Of a stretch of DNA of 64,000 bases, positions 25,201 through 38,169 are shown piece by piece; positions within the stretch are counted from its first letter, which is position 1, and each line of letters opens with the position of its first letter. The notes beneath the pieces are model-generated. The model did no database searches, had not been told where the DNA came from, and saw nothing but the letters and a program-made list of their open reading frames with translations. The stretch lies in NCBI GenBank assembly GCA_964016885.1, contig OZ024758.1, positions 39,211,985 through 39,275,984 on the forward strand, written 5' to 3'. The position numbers and the translations under genes were made by a program. Origin of the DNA: Eledone cirrhosa (taxonomy: Eukaryota; Mollusca; Cephalopoda; Octopoda; Eledonidae).

Positions 25201-27774
25201 AATTCTCACCAACATTGGAGTTACTTCTGACAGCTAGTACCATGAACTTAAATGAATTCTCACCAACAGTGGAGTTACTTCTGACAGCTAGTACCATGAA
25301 CTTAAATGAATTCTCACCAACAATGGAGTTACTTCTGACAGCTAATACCATGACTTAAATGAATTCTCACCAACAGTGGAGTTACTTCTGACAGCTAATA
25401 CCATGAACTTAAATGAATTCTCACCAACAGTGGAGTAACTTCTGACAGCTAGTACCATGAACTTAAATGAATTCTCACCAACAGTGGAGTTACTTCTGAC
25501 AGCTAATACCATGAACTTAAATGAATTCTCACCAACAGTGGAGTTACTTCTGACAGCTAATACCATGAACTTAAATGAATTCTCACCAACAGTGGAGTTA
25601 CTTCTGACAGCTAATACCATGAACTTAAATGAATTCTCACCAACAGTGGAGTTACTTCTGACAGCTAATACCATGAACTTAAATGAATTCTCACCAACAG
25701 TGGAGTTACTTCTGACAGCTAATACCATGAACTTAAATGAATTATCACCAACAGTGGAGTTACTTCTGACAGCTAATACCATGAACTTAAATGAATTCTC
25801 ACCAACATTGGAGTGACTTCTGACAGCTAATACCATGAACTTAAATGAATTCTCACCAACATTGGGGTTACTTCTGACAGCTAGTACCATGAACTTAAAT
25901 GAATTCTCACCAACAGTGGAGTGACTTCTGACAGCTAATACCATGAACTTAAATGAATTCTCACCAACATTGGAGTGACTTCTGACAGCTAATACCATGA
26001 ACTTAAATGAATTCTCACCAACATTGGGGTTACTTCTGACAGCTAGTACCATTAACTTAAATGAATTCTCACCAACAGTGGAGTTACTTCTGACAGCTAA
26101 TACCATGACTTAAATGAATTCTCACCAACAGTGGAGTTACTTCTGACAGCTAATACCATGAACTTAAATGAATTCTCACCAACAGTGGAGTTACTTCTGA
26201 CAGCTAGTACCATGAACTTAAATGAATTCTCACCAACAGTGGAGTTACTTGTGACAGCTAATACCATGAACTTAAATGAATTCTCACCAACATTGGAGTT
26301 ACTTCTGACAGCTAGTACCATGAACCTAAATGAATTCTCACCAACAGTGGAGTTACTTCTGACAGCTAATACCATGAACTTAAATGAATTCTCACCAACA
26401 GTGGAGTTCCTTCTGACAGCTAATACCATGAACTTAAATGAATTCTCACCAACAGTGGAGTTACTTCTGACAGCTAGTACCATGACTTAAATGAATTCTC
26501 ACCAACATTGGAGTTACTTCTGACAGCTAGTACCATGAACTTAAATGAATTCTCACCAACATTGGAGTGACTTCTGACAGCTAATACCATGAACTTAAAT
26601 GAATTCTCACCAACATTGGGGTTACTTCTGACAGCTAGTACCATGAACTTAAATGAATTCTCACCAACAGTGGAGTGACTTCTGACAGCTAATACCATGA
26701 ACTTAAATCAATTCTCACCAACATTGGAGTGACTTCTGACAGCTAATACCATGAACTTAAATGAATTCTCACCAACATTGGGGTTACTTCTGACAGCTAG
26801 TACCATTAACTTAAATGAATTCTCACCAACAGTGGAGTTACTTCTGACAGCTAATACCATGAACTTAAATGAATTCTCACCAACAGTGGAGTTACTTCTG
26901 ACAGCTAATACCATGAACTTAAATGAATTCTCACCAACAGTGGAGTTACTTCTGACAGCTAGTACCATGAACTTAAATGAATTCTCACCAACAGTGGAGT
27001 TACTTCTGACAGCTAATACCATGAACTTAAATGAATTCTCACCAACAGTGGAGTTACTTCTGACAGCTAATACCATGAACTTAAATGAATTCTCACCAAC
27101 AGTGGAGTTACTTCTGACAGCTAGTACCATGAACTTAAATGAATTCTCACCAACAGTGGAGTTACTTGTGACAGCTAATACCATGAACTTAAATGAATTC
27201 TCACCAACATTGGAGTTACTTCTGACAGCTAGTACCATGAACCTAAATGAATTCTCACCAACAGTGGAGTTACTTCTGACAGCTAATACCATGAACTTAA
27301 ATGAATTCTCACCAACAGTGGAGTGACTTCTGACAGCTAATACCATGAACTTAAATGAATTCTCACCAACATTGGGGTTACTTCTGACAGCTAGTACCAT
27401 GAACTTAAATGAATTCTCACCAACAGTGAAGTTACTTCTGACAGCTAGTACCATGAACTTAAATGAATTCTCACCAACAGTGGAGTTACTTCTGACAGCT
27501 AATACCATGAACTTAAATGAATTCTCACCAACAGTGGAGTTACTTCTGACAGCTAATACCATGAACTTAAATGAATTCTCACCAACAGTGGAGTTCCTTC
27601 TGACAGCTAGTACCATGACTTAAATGAATTCTCACCAACAATGGAGTTACTTCTGACAGCTAATACCATGACTTAAATGAATTCTCACCAGCAGTGGAGT
27701 TACTTCTGACAGCTAGTACCATGAACTTAAATGAATTCTCACCAACATTGGAGTTACTTCTGACAACTAATACC
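22281..27774 (+). repeat. Segment E1 (5494-bp duplication, first copy)
   Basis: This contains X2 (from 22281) and a downstream part with the ACCATGAAC to AGCATGAAC variants (about 23893 and 24484), ATAAAATGAAC near 24321, ACAATGAAC near 24056, ACCATTAAC monomers (about 24757 and 26051) and GAGTAAC near 25435. The whole order repeats at +5494 from 27775. Agreement by spacing holds until about 27.0 kb, where E1 has three extra monomers (162 bp) relative to E2. Confidence 0.87.
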
Positions 27775-30700
27775 ATGATTTAAATGAATTCTCACCAACA
27801 GTGGAGTTACTTCTGACAACTAATACCATGAACTTAACTGAATTCTCACCAACAGTGGAGTTACTTCTGACAGCTAGTACCATGAACTTAAATGAATTCT
27901 CACCAACAGTGGAGTTACTTCTGACAGCTAATACCATGAACTTAAATGAATTCTCACCAACAGTGGAGTTCCTTCTGACAGCTAATACCATGAACTTAAA
28001 TGAATTCTCACCAACATTGGAGTTACTTCTGACAGCTAGTACCATGACTTAAATGAATTCTCACCAACTTTGGAGTTACTCTGACAGCTAATACCATGAC
28101 TTAAATGAATTCTCACCAACAGTGGAGTTACTTCTGACAGCTAATACCATGAACTTAAATGAATTCTCACCAACAGTGGAGTTACGTCTGACAGCTAGTA
28201 CCATGAACTTAAATGAATTCTCACCAACATTGGAGTTACTTCTGACAACTAATACCATGACTTAAATGAATTCTCACCAACAGTGGAGTTACTTCTGACA
28301 AACTAATACCATGAACTTAAATGAATTCTCACCAACAGTGGAGTTACTTCTGACAGCTAGTACCATGAACTTAAATGAATTCTCACCAACAGTGGAGTTA
28401 CTTCTGACAGCTAATACCATGAACTTAAATTAATTCTCACCAACATTGGAGTTACTTCTGACAGCTAGTACCATGAACTTAAATGAATTCTCACCAACAT
28501 TGGAGTTACTTCTGACAGCTAGTACCATGAACTTAAATGAATTCTCACCAACAGTGGAGTTACTTCTGACAGCAAATACCATGAACATAAATGAATTCTC
28601 ACCAACAGTGGAGTTCCTTCTGACAGCTAATACCATGAACTTAAATGAATTCTCACCAACATTGGAGTTACTTCTGACAGCTAGTACCATGACTTAAATG
28701 AATTCTCACCAACATTGGAGTTACTTCTGACAACTAATACCATGACTTAAATGAATTCTCACCAACAGTGGAGTTACTTCTGACAAACTAATACCATGAA
28801 CTTAAATGAATTCTCACCAACAGTGGAGTTACTTCTGACAGCTAGTACCATGAACTTAAATGAATTCTCACCAACAGTGGAGTTCCTTCTGACAGCTAAT
28901 ACCATGAACTTAAATGAATTCTCACCAACATTGGGGTTACTTCTGACAGCTAGTACCATGAACTTAAATGAATTCTCACCAACAGTGGAGTTACTTCTGA
29001 CAGCTAATACCATGTACTTAAATGAATTCTCACCAACAGTGGAGTTACTTCTGACAGCTAATACCATGAACTTAAATGAATTCTCACCAACAGTGGAGTT
29101 ACTTCTGACAGCTAGTACCATGAACTTAAATGAATTCTCACCAACAGTGGAGTTACTTCTGACAGCTAATACCATGAACTTAAATGAATTCTCACCAACA
29201 GTGGAGTTACTTCTGACAGCTAATACCATGAACTTAAATGAATTCTCACCAACATTGGATTTACTTCTGACAGCTAGTACCATGAACCTAAATGAATTCT
29301 CACCAACAGTGGAGTTACTTCTGACAGCTAATACCATGAACTTAAATGAATTCTCACCAACAGTGGAGTTCCTTCTGACAGCTAATAGCATGAACTTAAA
29401 TGAATTCTCACCAACAGTGGAGTTACTTCTGACAGCTAGTACCATGACTTAAATGAATTCTCACCAACATTGGAGTTACTTCTGACAGCTAGTACCATGA
29501 ACTTAAATGAATTCTCACCAACAGTGGAGTTACTTCTGACAGCTAGTACAATGAACTTAAATGAATTCTCACCAACAATGGAGTTACTTCTGACAGCTAA
29601 TACCATGACTTAAATGAATTCTCACCAACAGTGGAGTTACTTCTGACAGCTAATACCATGAACTTAAATGAATTCTCACCAACAGTGGAGTTACTTCTGA
29701 CAGCTAGTACCATGAACTTAAATGAATTCTCACCAACAGTGGAGTTACTTCTGACAGCTAGTACCATGAACTTAAATGAATTCTCACCAACAGTGGAGTT
29801 ACTTCTGACAGCTAATAAAATGAACTTAAATGAATTCTCACCAACATTGGAGTTACTTCTGACAGCTAGTACCATGAACTTAAATGAATTCTCACCAACA
29901 GTGGAGTTACTTCTGACAGCTAATACCATGAACTTAAATGAATTCTCACCAACAGTGGAGTTCCTTCTGACAGCTAATAGCATGAACTTAAATGAATTCT
30001 CACCAACAGTGGAGTTACTTCTGACAGCTAGTACCATGACTTAAATGAATTCTCACCAACATTGGAGTTACTTCTGACAGCTAGTACCATGAACTTAAAT
30101 GAATTCTCACCAACAGTGGAGTTACTTCTGACAGCTAGTACCATGAACTTAAATGAATTCTCACCAACAATGGAGTTACTTCTGACAGCTAATACCATGA
30201 ACTTAAATGAATTCTCACCAACATTGGGGTTACTTCTGACAGCTAGTACCATTAACTTAAATGAATTCTCACCAACAGTGGAGTTACTTCTGACAGCTAA
30301 TACCATGAACTTAAATGAATTCTCACCAACAGTGGAGTTACTTCTGACAGCTAATACCATGAACTTAAATGAATTCTCACCAACAGTGGAGTTACTTCTG
30401 ACAGCTAGTACCATGAACTTAAATGAATTCTCACCAACAGTGGAGTTACTTGTGACAGCTAATACCATGAACTTAAATGAATTCTCACCAACATTGGAGT
30501 TACTTCTGACAGCTAGTACCATGAACCTAAATGAATTCTCACCAACAGTGGAGTTACTTCTGACAGCTAATACCATGAACTTAAATGAATTCTCACCAAC
30601 AGTGGAGTTCCTTCTGACAGCTAATACCATGAACTTAAATGAATTCTCACCAACAGTGGAGTTACTTCTGACAGCTAGTACCATGACTTAAATGAATTCT

Positions 30701-32490
30701 CACCAACATTGGAGTTACTTCTGACAGCTAGTACCATGAACTTAAATGAATTCTCACCAACAGTGGAGTTACTTCTGACAGCTAGTACCATGAACTTAAA
30801 TGAATTCTCACCAACAATGGAGTTACTTCTGACAGCTAATACCATGACTTAAATGAATTCTCACCAACAGTGGAGTTACTTCTGACAGCTAATACCATGA
30901 ACTTAAATGAATTCTCACCAACAGTGGAGTAACTTCTGACAGCTAGTACCATGAACTTAAATGAATTCTCACCAACAGTGGAGTTACTTCTGACAGCTAA
31001 TACCATGAACTTAAATGAATTCTCACCAACAGTGGAGTTACTTCTGACAGCTAATACCATGAACTTAAATGAATTCTCACCAACAGTGGAGTTACTTCTG
31101 ACAGCTAATACCATGAACTTAAATGAATTCTCACCAACAGTGGAGTTACTTCTGACAGCTAATACCATGAACTTAAATGAATTCTCACCAACAGTGGAGT
31201 TACTTCTGACAGCTAATACCATGAACTTAAATGAATTATCACCAACAGTGGAGTTACTTCTGACAGCTAATACCATGAACTTAAATGAATTCTCACCAAC
31301 ATTGGAGTGACTTCTGACAGCTAATACCATGAACTTAAATGAATTCTCACCAACATTGGGGTTACTTCTGACAGCTAGTACCATGAACTTAAATGAATTC
31401 TCACCAACAGTGGAGTGACTTCTGACAGCTAATACCATGAACTTAAATGAATTCTCACCAACATTGGAGTGACTTCTGACAGCTAATACCATGAACTTAA
31501 ATGAATTCTCACCAACATTGGGGTTACTTCTGACAGCTAGTACCATTAACTTAAATGAATTCTCACCAACAGTGGAGTTACTTCTGACAGCTAATACCAT
31601 GACTTAAATGAATTCTCACCAACAGTGGAGTTACTTCTGACAGCTAATACCATGAACTTAAATGAATTCTCACCAACAGTGGAGTTACTTCTGACAGCTA
31701 GTACCATGAACTTAAATGAATTCTCACCAACAGTGGAGTTACTTGTGACAGCTAATACCATGAACTTAAATGAATTCTCACCAACATTGGAGTTACTTCT
31801 GACAGCTAGTACCATGAACCTAAATGAATTCTCACCAACAGTGGAGTTACTTCTGACAGCTAATACCATGAACTTAAATGAATTCTCACCAACAGTGGAG
31901 TTCCTTCTGACAGCTAATACCATGAACTTAAATGAATTCTCACCAACAGTGGAGTTACTTCTGACAGCTAGTACCATGACTTAAATGAATTCTCACCAAC
32001 ATTGGAGTTACTTCTGACAGCTAGTACCATGAACTTAAATGAATTCTCACCAACATTGGAGTGACTTCTGACAGCTAATACCATGAACTTAAATGAATTC
32101 TCACCAACATTGGGGTTACTTCTGACAGCTAGTACCATGAACTTAAATGAATTCTCACCAACAGTGGAGTGACTTCTGACAGCTAATACCATGAACTTAA
32201 ATGAATTCTCACCAACATTGGAGTGACTTCTGACAGCTAATACCATGAACTTAAATGAATTCTCACCAACATTGGGGTTACTTCTGACAGCTAGTACCAT
32301 TAACTTAAATGAATTCTCACCAACAGTGGAGTTACTTCTGACAGCTAATACCATGAACTTAAATGAATTCTCACCAACAGTGGAGTTACTTCTGACAGCT
32401 AATACCATGAACTTAAATGAATTCTCACCAACAGTGGAGTTACTTCTGACAGCTAGTACCATGAACTTAAATGAATTCTCACCAACAGTG
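27775..32490 (+). repeat. Segment E2 (5494-bp duplication, second copy)
   Basis: Landmarks match E1 at exactly +5494: the 52-bp monomer (22550 to 28044), the AAATTAATTCTC monomer (22925 to 28419), the ATAAAATGAAC monomer (24321 to 29815), the GAGTAAC monomer (25435 to 30929) and the ACCATTAAC monomer (26051 to 31545). The AAATCAATTC change at about 26707 in E1 is private, since E2 has AAATGAATTC at the matching place near 32201. The right end of homology is near 32.49 kb. Confidence 0.87.
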
Positions 32491-33430
32491 GAGTTACTTG
32501 TGACAGCTAATACCATGAACTTAAATGAATTCTCACCAACATTGGAGTTACTTCTGACAGCTAGTACCATGAACCTAAATGAATTCTCACCAACAGTGGA
32601 GTTACTTCTGACAGCTAATACCATGAACTTAAATGAATTCTCACCAACAGTGGAGTTCCTTCTGACAGCTAATACCATGAACTTAAATGAATTCTCACCA
32701 ACAGTGGAGTTACTTCTGACAGCTAGTACCATGACTTAAATGAATTCTCACCAACATTGGAGTTACTTCTGACAGCTAGTACCATGAACTTAAATGAATT
32801 CTCACCAACAGTGGAGTTACTTCTGACAGCTAGTACCATGAACTTAAATGAATTCTCACCAACAATGGAGTTACTTCTGACAGCTAATACCATGACTTAA
32901 ATGAATTCTCACCAACAGTGGAGTTACTTCTGACAGCTAATACCATGAACTTAAATGAATTCTCACCAACAGTGGAGTAACTTCTGACAGCTAGTACCAT
33001 GAACTTAAATGAATTCTCACCAACAGTGGAGTTACTTCTGACAGCTAATACCATGAACTTAAATGAATTCTCACCAACAGTGGAGTTACTTCTGACAGCT
33101 AATACCATGAACTTAAATGAATTCTCACCAACAGTGGAGTTACTTCTGACAGCTAATACCATGAACTTAAATGAATTCTCACCAACAGTGGAGTTACTTC
33201 TGACAGCTAATACCATGAACTTAAATGAATTCTCACCAACATTGGAGTGACTTCTGACAGCTAATACCATGAACTTAAATGAATTCTCACCAACATTGGG
33301 GTTACTTCTGACAGCTAGTACCATGAACTTAAATGAATTCTCACCAACAGTGAAGTTACTTCTGACAGCTAGTACCATGAACTTAAATGAATTCTCACCA
33401 ACAGTGGAGTTACTTCTGACAGCTAGTACC
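30683..33430 (+). repeat. Segment F1 (2748-bp tandem pair, first copy)
   Basis: This begins at an ATGACTTAA/CAACATTGG monomer at 30683. The order restarts at 33431, exactly 2748 bp later (51 x 54 minus 6). It overlaps the right end of E2, so F1 is the parent part that was duplicated again after the 5494-bp event. It contains five clustered GAGTGAC or GGGG monomers twice over, two ACCATTAAC monomers and two GAGTAAC monomers. Confidence 0.86.
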
Positions 33431-36178
33431 ATGACTTAAATGAATTCTCACCAACATTGGAGTTACTTCTGACAGCTAGTACCATGAACTTAAATGAATT
33501 CTCACCAACAGTGGAGTTACTTCTGACAGCTAGTACCATGAACTTAAATGAATTCTCACCAACAATGGAGTTACTTCTGACAGCTAATACCATGACTTAA
33601 ATGAATTCTCACCAACAGTGGAGTTACTTCTGACAGCTAATACCATGAACTTAAATGAATTCTCACCAACAGTGGAGTAACTTCTGACAGCTAGTACCAT
33701 GAACTTAAATGAATTCTCACCAACAGTGGAGTTACTTCTGACAGCTAATACCATGAACTTAAATGAATTCTCACCAACAGTGGAGTTACTTCTGACAGCT
33801 AATACCATGAACTTAAATGAATTCTCACCAACAGTGGAGTTACTTCTGACAGCTAATACCATGAACTTAAATGAATTCTCACCAACAGTGGAGTTACTTC
33901 TGACAGCTAATACCATGAACTTAAATGAATTCTCACCAACAGTGGAGTTACTTCTGACAGCTAATACCATGAACTTAAATGAATTATCACCAACAGTGGA
34001 GTTACTTCTGACAGCTAATACCATGAACTTAAATGAATTCTCACCAACATTGGAGTGACTTCTGACAGCTAATACCATGAACTTAAATGAATTCTCACCA
34101 ACATTGGGGTTACTTCTGACAGCTAGTACCATGAACTTAAATGAATTCTCACCAACAGTGGAGTGACTTCTGACAGCTAATACCATGAACTTAAATGAAT
34201 TCTCACCAACATTGGAGTGACTTCTGACAGCTAATACCATGAACTTAAATGAATTCTCACCAACATTGGGGTTACTTCTGACAGCTAGTACCATTAACTT
34301 AAATGAATTCTCACCAACAGTGGAGTTACTTCTGACAGCTAATACCATGACTTAAATGAATTCTCACCAACAGTGGAGTTACTTCTGACAGCTAATACCA
34401 TGAACTTAAATGAATTCTCACCAACAGTGGAGTTACTTCTGACAGCTAGTACCATGAACTTAAATGAATTCTCACCAACAGTGGAGTTACTTGTGACAGC
34501 TAATACCATGAACTTAAATGAATTCTCACCAACATTGGAGTTACTTCTGACAGCTAGTACCATGAACCTAAATGAATTCTCACCAACAGTGGAGTTACTT
34601 CTGACAGCTAATACCATGAACTTAAATGAATTCTCACCAACAGTGGAGTTCCTTCTGACAGCTAATACCATGAACTTAAATGAATTCTCACCAACAGTGG
34701 AGTTACTTCTGACAGCTAGTACCATGACTTAAATGAATTCTCACCAACATTGGAGTTACTTCTGACAGCTAGTACCATGAACTTAAATGAATTCTCACCA
34801 ACATTGGAGTGACTTCTGACAGCTAATACCATGAACTTAAATGAATTCTCACCAACATTGGGGTTACTTCTGACAGCTAGTACCATGAACTTAAATGAAT
34901 TCTCACCAACAGTGGAGTGACTTCTGACAGCTAATACCATGAACTTAAATGAATTCTCACCAACATTGGAGTGACTTCTGACAGCTAATACCATGAACTT
35001 AAATGAATTCTCACCAACATTGGGGTTACTTCTGACAGCTAGTACCATTAACTTAAATGAATTCTCACCAACAGTGGAGTTACTTCTGACAGCTAATACC
35101 ATGAACTTAAATGAATTCTCACCAACAGTGGAGTTACTTCTGACAGCTAATACCATGAACTTAAATGAATTCTCACCAACAGTGGAGTTACTTCTGACAG
35201 CTAGTACCATGAACTTAAATGAATTCTCACCAACAGTGGAGTTACTTGTGACAGCTAATACCATGAACTTAAATGAATTCTCACCAACATTGGAGTTACT
35301 TCTGACAGCTAGTACCATGAACCTAAATGAATTCTCACCAACAGTGGAGTTACTTCTGACAGCTAATACCATGAACTTAAATGAATTCTCACCAACAGTG
35401 GAGTTCCTTCTGACAGCTAATACCATGAACTTAAATGAATTCTCACCAACAGTGGAGTTACTTCTGACAGCTAGTACCATGACTTAAATGAATTCTCACC
35501 AACATTGGAGTTACTTCTGACAGCTAGTACCATGAACTTAAATGAATTCTCACCAACAGTGGAGTTACTTCTGACAGCTAGTACCATGAACTTAAATGAA
35601 TTCTCACCAACAATGGAGTTACTTCTGACAGCTAATACCATGACTTAAATGAATTCTCACCAACAGTGGAGTTACTTCTGACAGCTAATACCATGAACTT
35701 AAATGAATTCTCACCAACAGTGGAGTAACTTCTGACAGCTAGTACCATGAACTTAAATGAATTCTCACCAACAGTGGAGTTACTTCTGACAGCTAATACC
35801 ATGAACTTAAATGAATTCTCACCAACAGTGGAGTTACTTCTGACAGCTAATACCATGAACTTAAATGAATTCTCACCAACAGTGGAGTTACTTCTGACAG
35901 CTAATACCATGAACTTAAATGAATTCTCACCAACAGTGGAGTTACTTCTGACAGCTAATACCATGAACTTAAATGAATTCTCACCAACATTGGAGTGACT
36001 TCTGACAGCTAATACCATGAACTTAAATGAATTCTCACCAACATTGGGGTTACTTCTGACAGCTAGTACCATGAACTTAAATGAATTCTCACCAACAGTG
36101 AAGTTACTTCTGACAGCTAGTACCATGAACTTAAATGAATTCTCACCAACAGTGGAGTTACTTCTGACAGCTAATACC
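33431..36178 (+). repeat. Segment F2 (2748-bp tandem pair, second copy)
   Basis: This matches F1 in order at +2748 (30836 to 33584, 31591 to 34339, 32245 to 34993, 32884 to 35632). At the right end F1 closes with AGTACC-ATGACTTAA near 33430, whereas F2 continues with AATACC and further monomers toward the third X copy, so the duplication junction lies at the F1/F2 border and F2 keeps the ancestral right flank. Confidence 0.86.
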
Positions 36179-38169
36179 ATGAACTTAAATGAATTCTCAC
36201 CAACAGTGGAGTTACTTCTGACAGCTAATACCATGAACTTAAATGAATTCTCACCAACAGTGGAGTTCCTTCTGACAGCTAGTACCATGACTTAAATGAA
36301 TTCTCACCAACAATGGAGTTACTTCTGACAGCTAATACCATGACTTAAATGAATTCTCACCAGCAGTGGAGTTACTTCTGACAGCTAATACCATGAACTT
36401 AAATGAATTCTCACCAACAGTGGAGTTACTTCTGACAGCTAGTACCATGAACTTAAATGAATTCTCACCAACATTGGAGTTACTTCTGACAACTAATACC
36501 ATGATTTAAATGAATTCTCACCAACAGTGGAGTTACTTCTGACAACTAATACCATGAACTTAACTGAATTCTCACCAACAGTGGAGTTACTTCTGACAGC
36601 TAGTACCATGAACTTAAATGAATTCTCACCAACAGTGGAGTTACTTCTGACAGCTAATACCATGAACTTAAATGAATTCTCACCAACAGTGGAGTTCCTT
36701 CTGACAGCTAATACCATGAACTTAAATGAATTCTCACCAACATTGGAGTTACTTCTGACAGCTAGTACCATGACTTAAATGAATTCTCACCAACTTTGGA
36801 GTTACTCTGACAGCTAATACCATGACTTAAATGAATTCTCACCAACAGTGGAGTTACTTTTGACAGCTAATACCATGAACTTAAATGAATTCTCACCAAC
36901 AGTGGAGTTACGTCTGACAGCTAGTACCATGAACTTAAATGAATTCTCACCAACATTGGAGTTACTTCTGACAACTAATACCATGACTTAAATGAATTCT
37001 CACCAACAGTGGAGTTACTTCTGACAAACTAATACCATGAACTTAAATGAATTCTCACCAACAGTGTAGTTACTTCTGACAGCTAGTACCATGAACTTAA
37101 ATGAATTCTCACCAACAGTGGAGTTACTTCTGACAGCTAATACCATGAACTTAAATGAATTCTCACCAACATTGGAGTTACTTCTGACAGCTAGTACCAT
37201 GAACTTAAATGAATTCTCACCAACATTGGAGTTACTTCTGACAGCTAGTACCATGAACTTAAATGAATTCTCACCAACAGTGGAGTTACTTCTGACAGCA
37301 AATACCATGAACATAAATGAATTCTCACCAACAGTGGAGTTCCTTCTGACAGCTAATACCATGAACTTAAATGAATTCTCACCAACATTGGAGTTACTTC
37401 TGACAGCTAGTACCATGACTTAAATGAATTCTCACCAACATTGGAGTTACTTCTGACAACTAATACCATGACTTAAATGAATTCTCACCAACAGTGGAGT
37501 TACTTCTGACAAACTAATACCATGAACTTAAATGAATTCTCACCAACAGTGGAGTTACTTCTGACAGCTAGTACCATGAACTTAAATGAATTCTCACCAA
37601 CAGTGGAGTTCCTTCTGACAGCTAATACCATGAACTTAAATGAATTCTCACCAACATTGGGGTTACTTCTGACAGCTAGTACCATGAACTTAAATGAATT
37701 CTCAACAACAGTGGAGTTACTTCTGACAGCTAATACCATGTACTTAAATGAATTCTCACCAACAGTGGAGTTACTTCTGACAGCTAATACCATGAACTTA
37801 AATGAATTCTCACCAACAGTGGAGTTACTTCTGACAGCTAGTACCATGAACTTAAATGAATTCTCACCAACAGTGGAGTTACTTCTGACAGCTAATACCA
37901 TGAACTTAAATGAATTCTCACCAACAGTGGAGTTACTTCTGACAGCTAATACCATGAACTTAAATGAATTCTCACCAACATTGGATTTACTTCTGACAGC
38001 TAGTACCATGAACCTAAATGAATTCTCACCAACAGTGGAGTTACTTCTGACAGCTAATACCATGAACTTAAATGAATTCTCACCAACAGTGGAGTTCCTT
38101 CTGACAGCTAATAGCATGAACTTAAATGAATTCTCACCAACAGTGGAGTTACTTCTGACAGCTAGTACC
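36179..38169 (+). repeat. Third superstructure X copy (X4 region)
   Basis: From 36501 the X order returns (8726 bp after 27775). Compared with X1-X3 it has an extra monomer near 36371, and private changes TTACTTTTGAC (about 36859), CAGTGTAGTTAC (about 37066, an in-frame TAG) and CTCAACAACAG (about 37703). It has normal AAATGAATTC at 37145-37198, where X1-X3 have AAATTAATTC. It runs without a break into block H. Confidence 0.85.
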
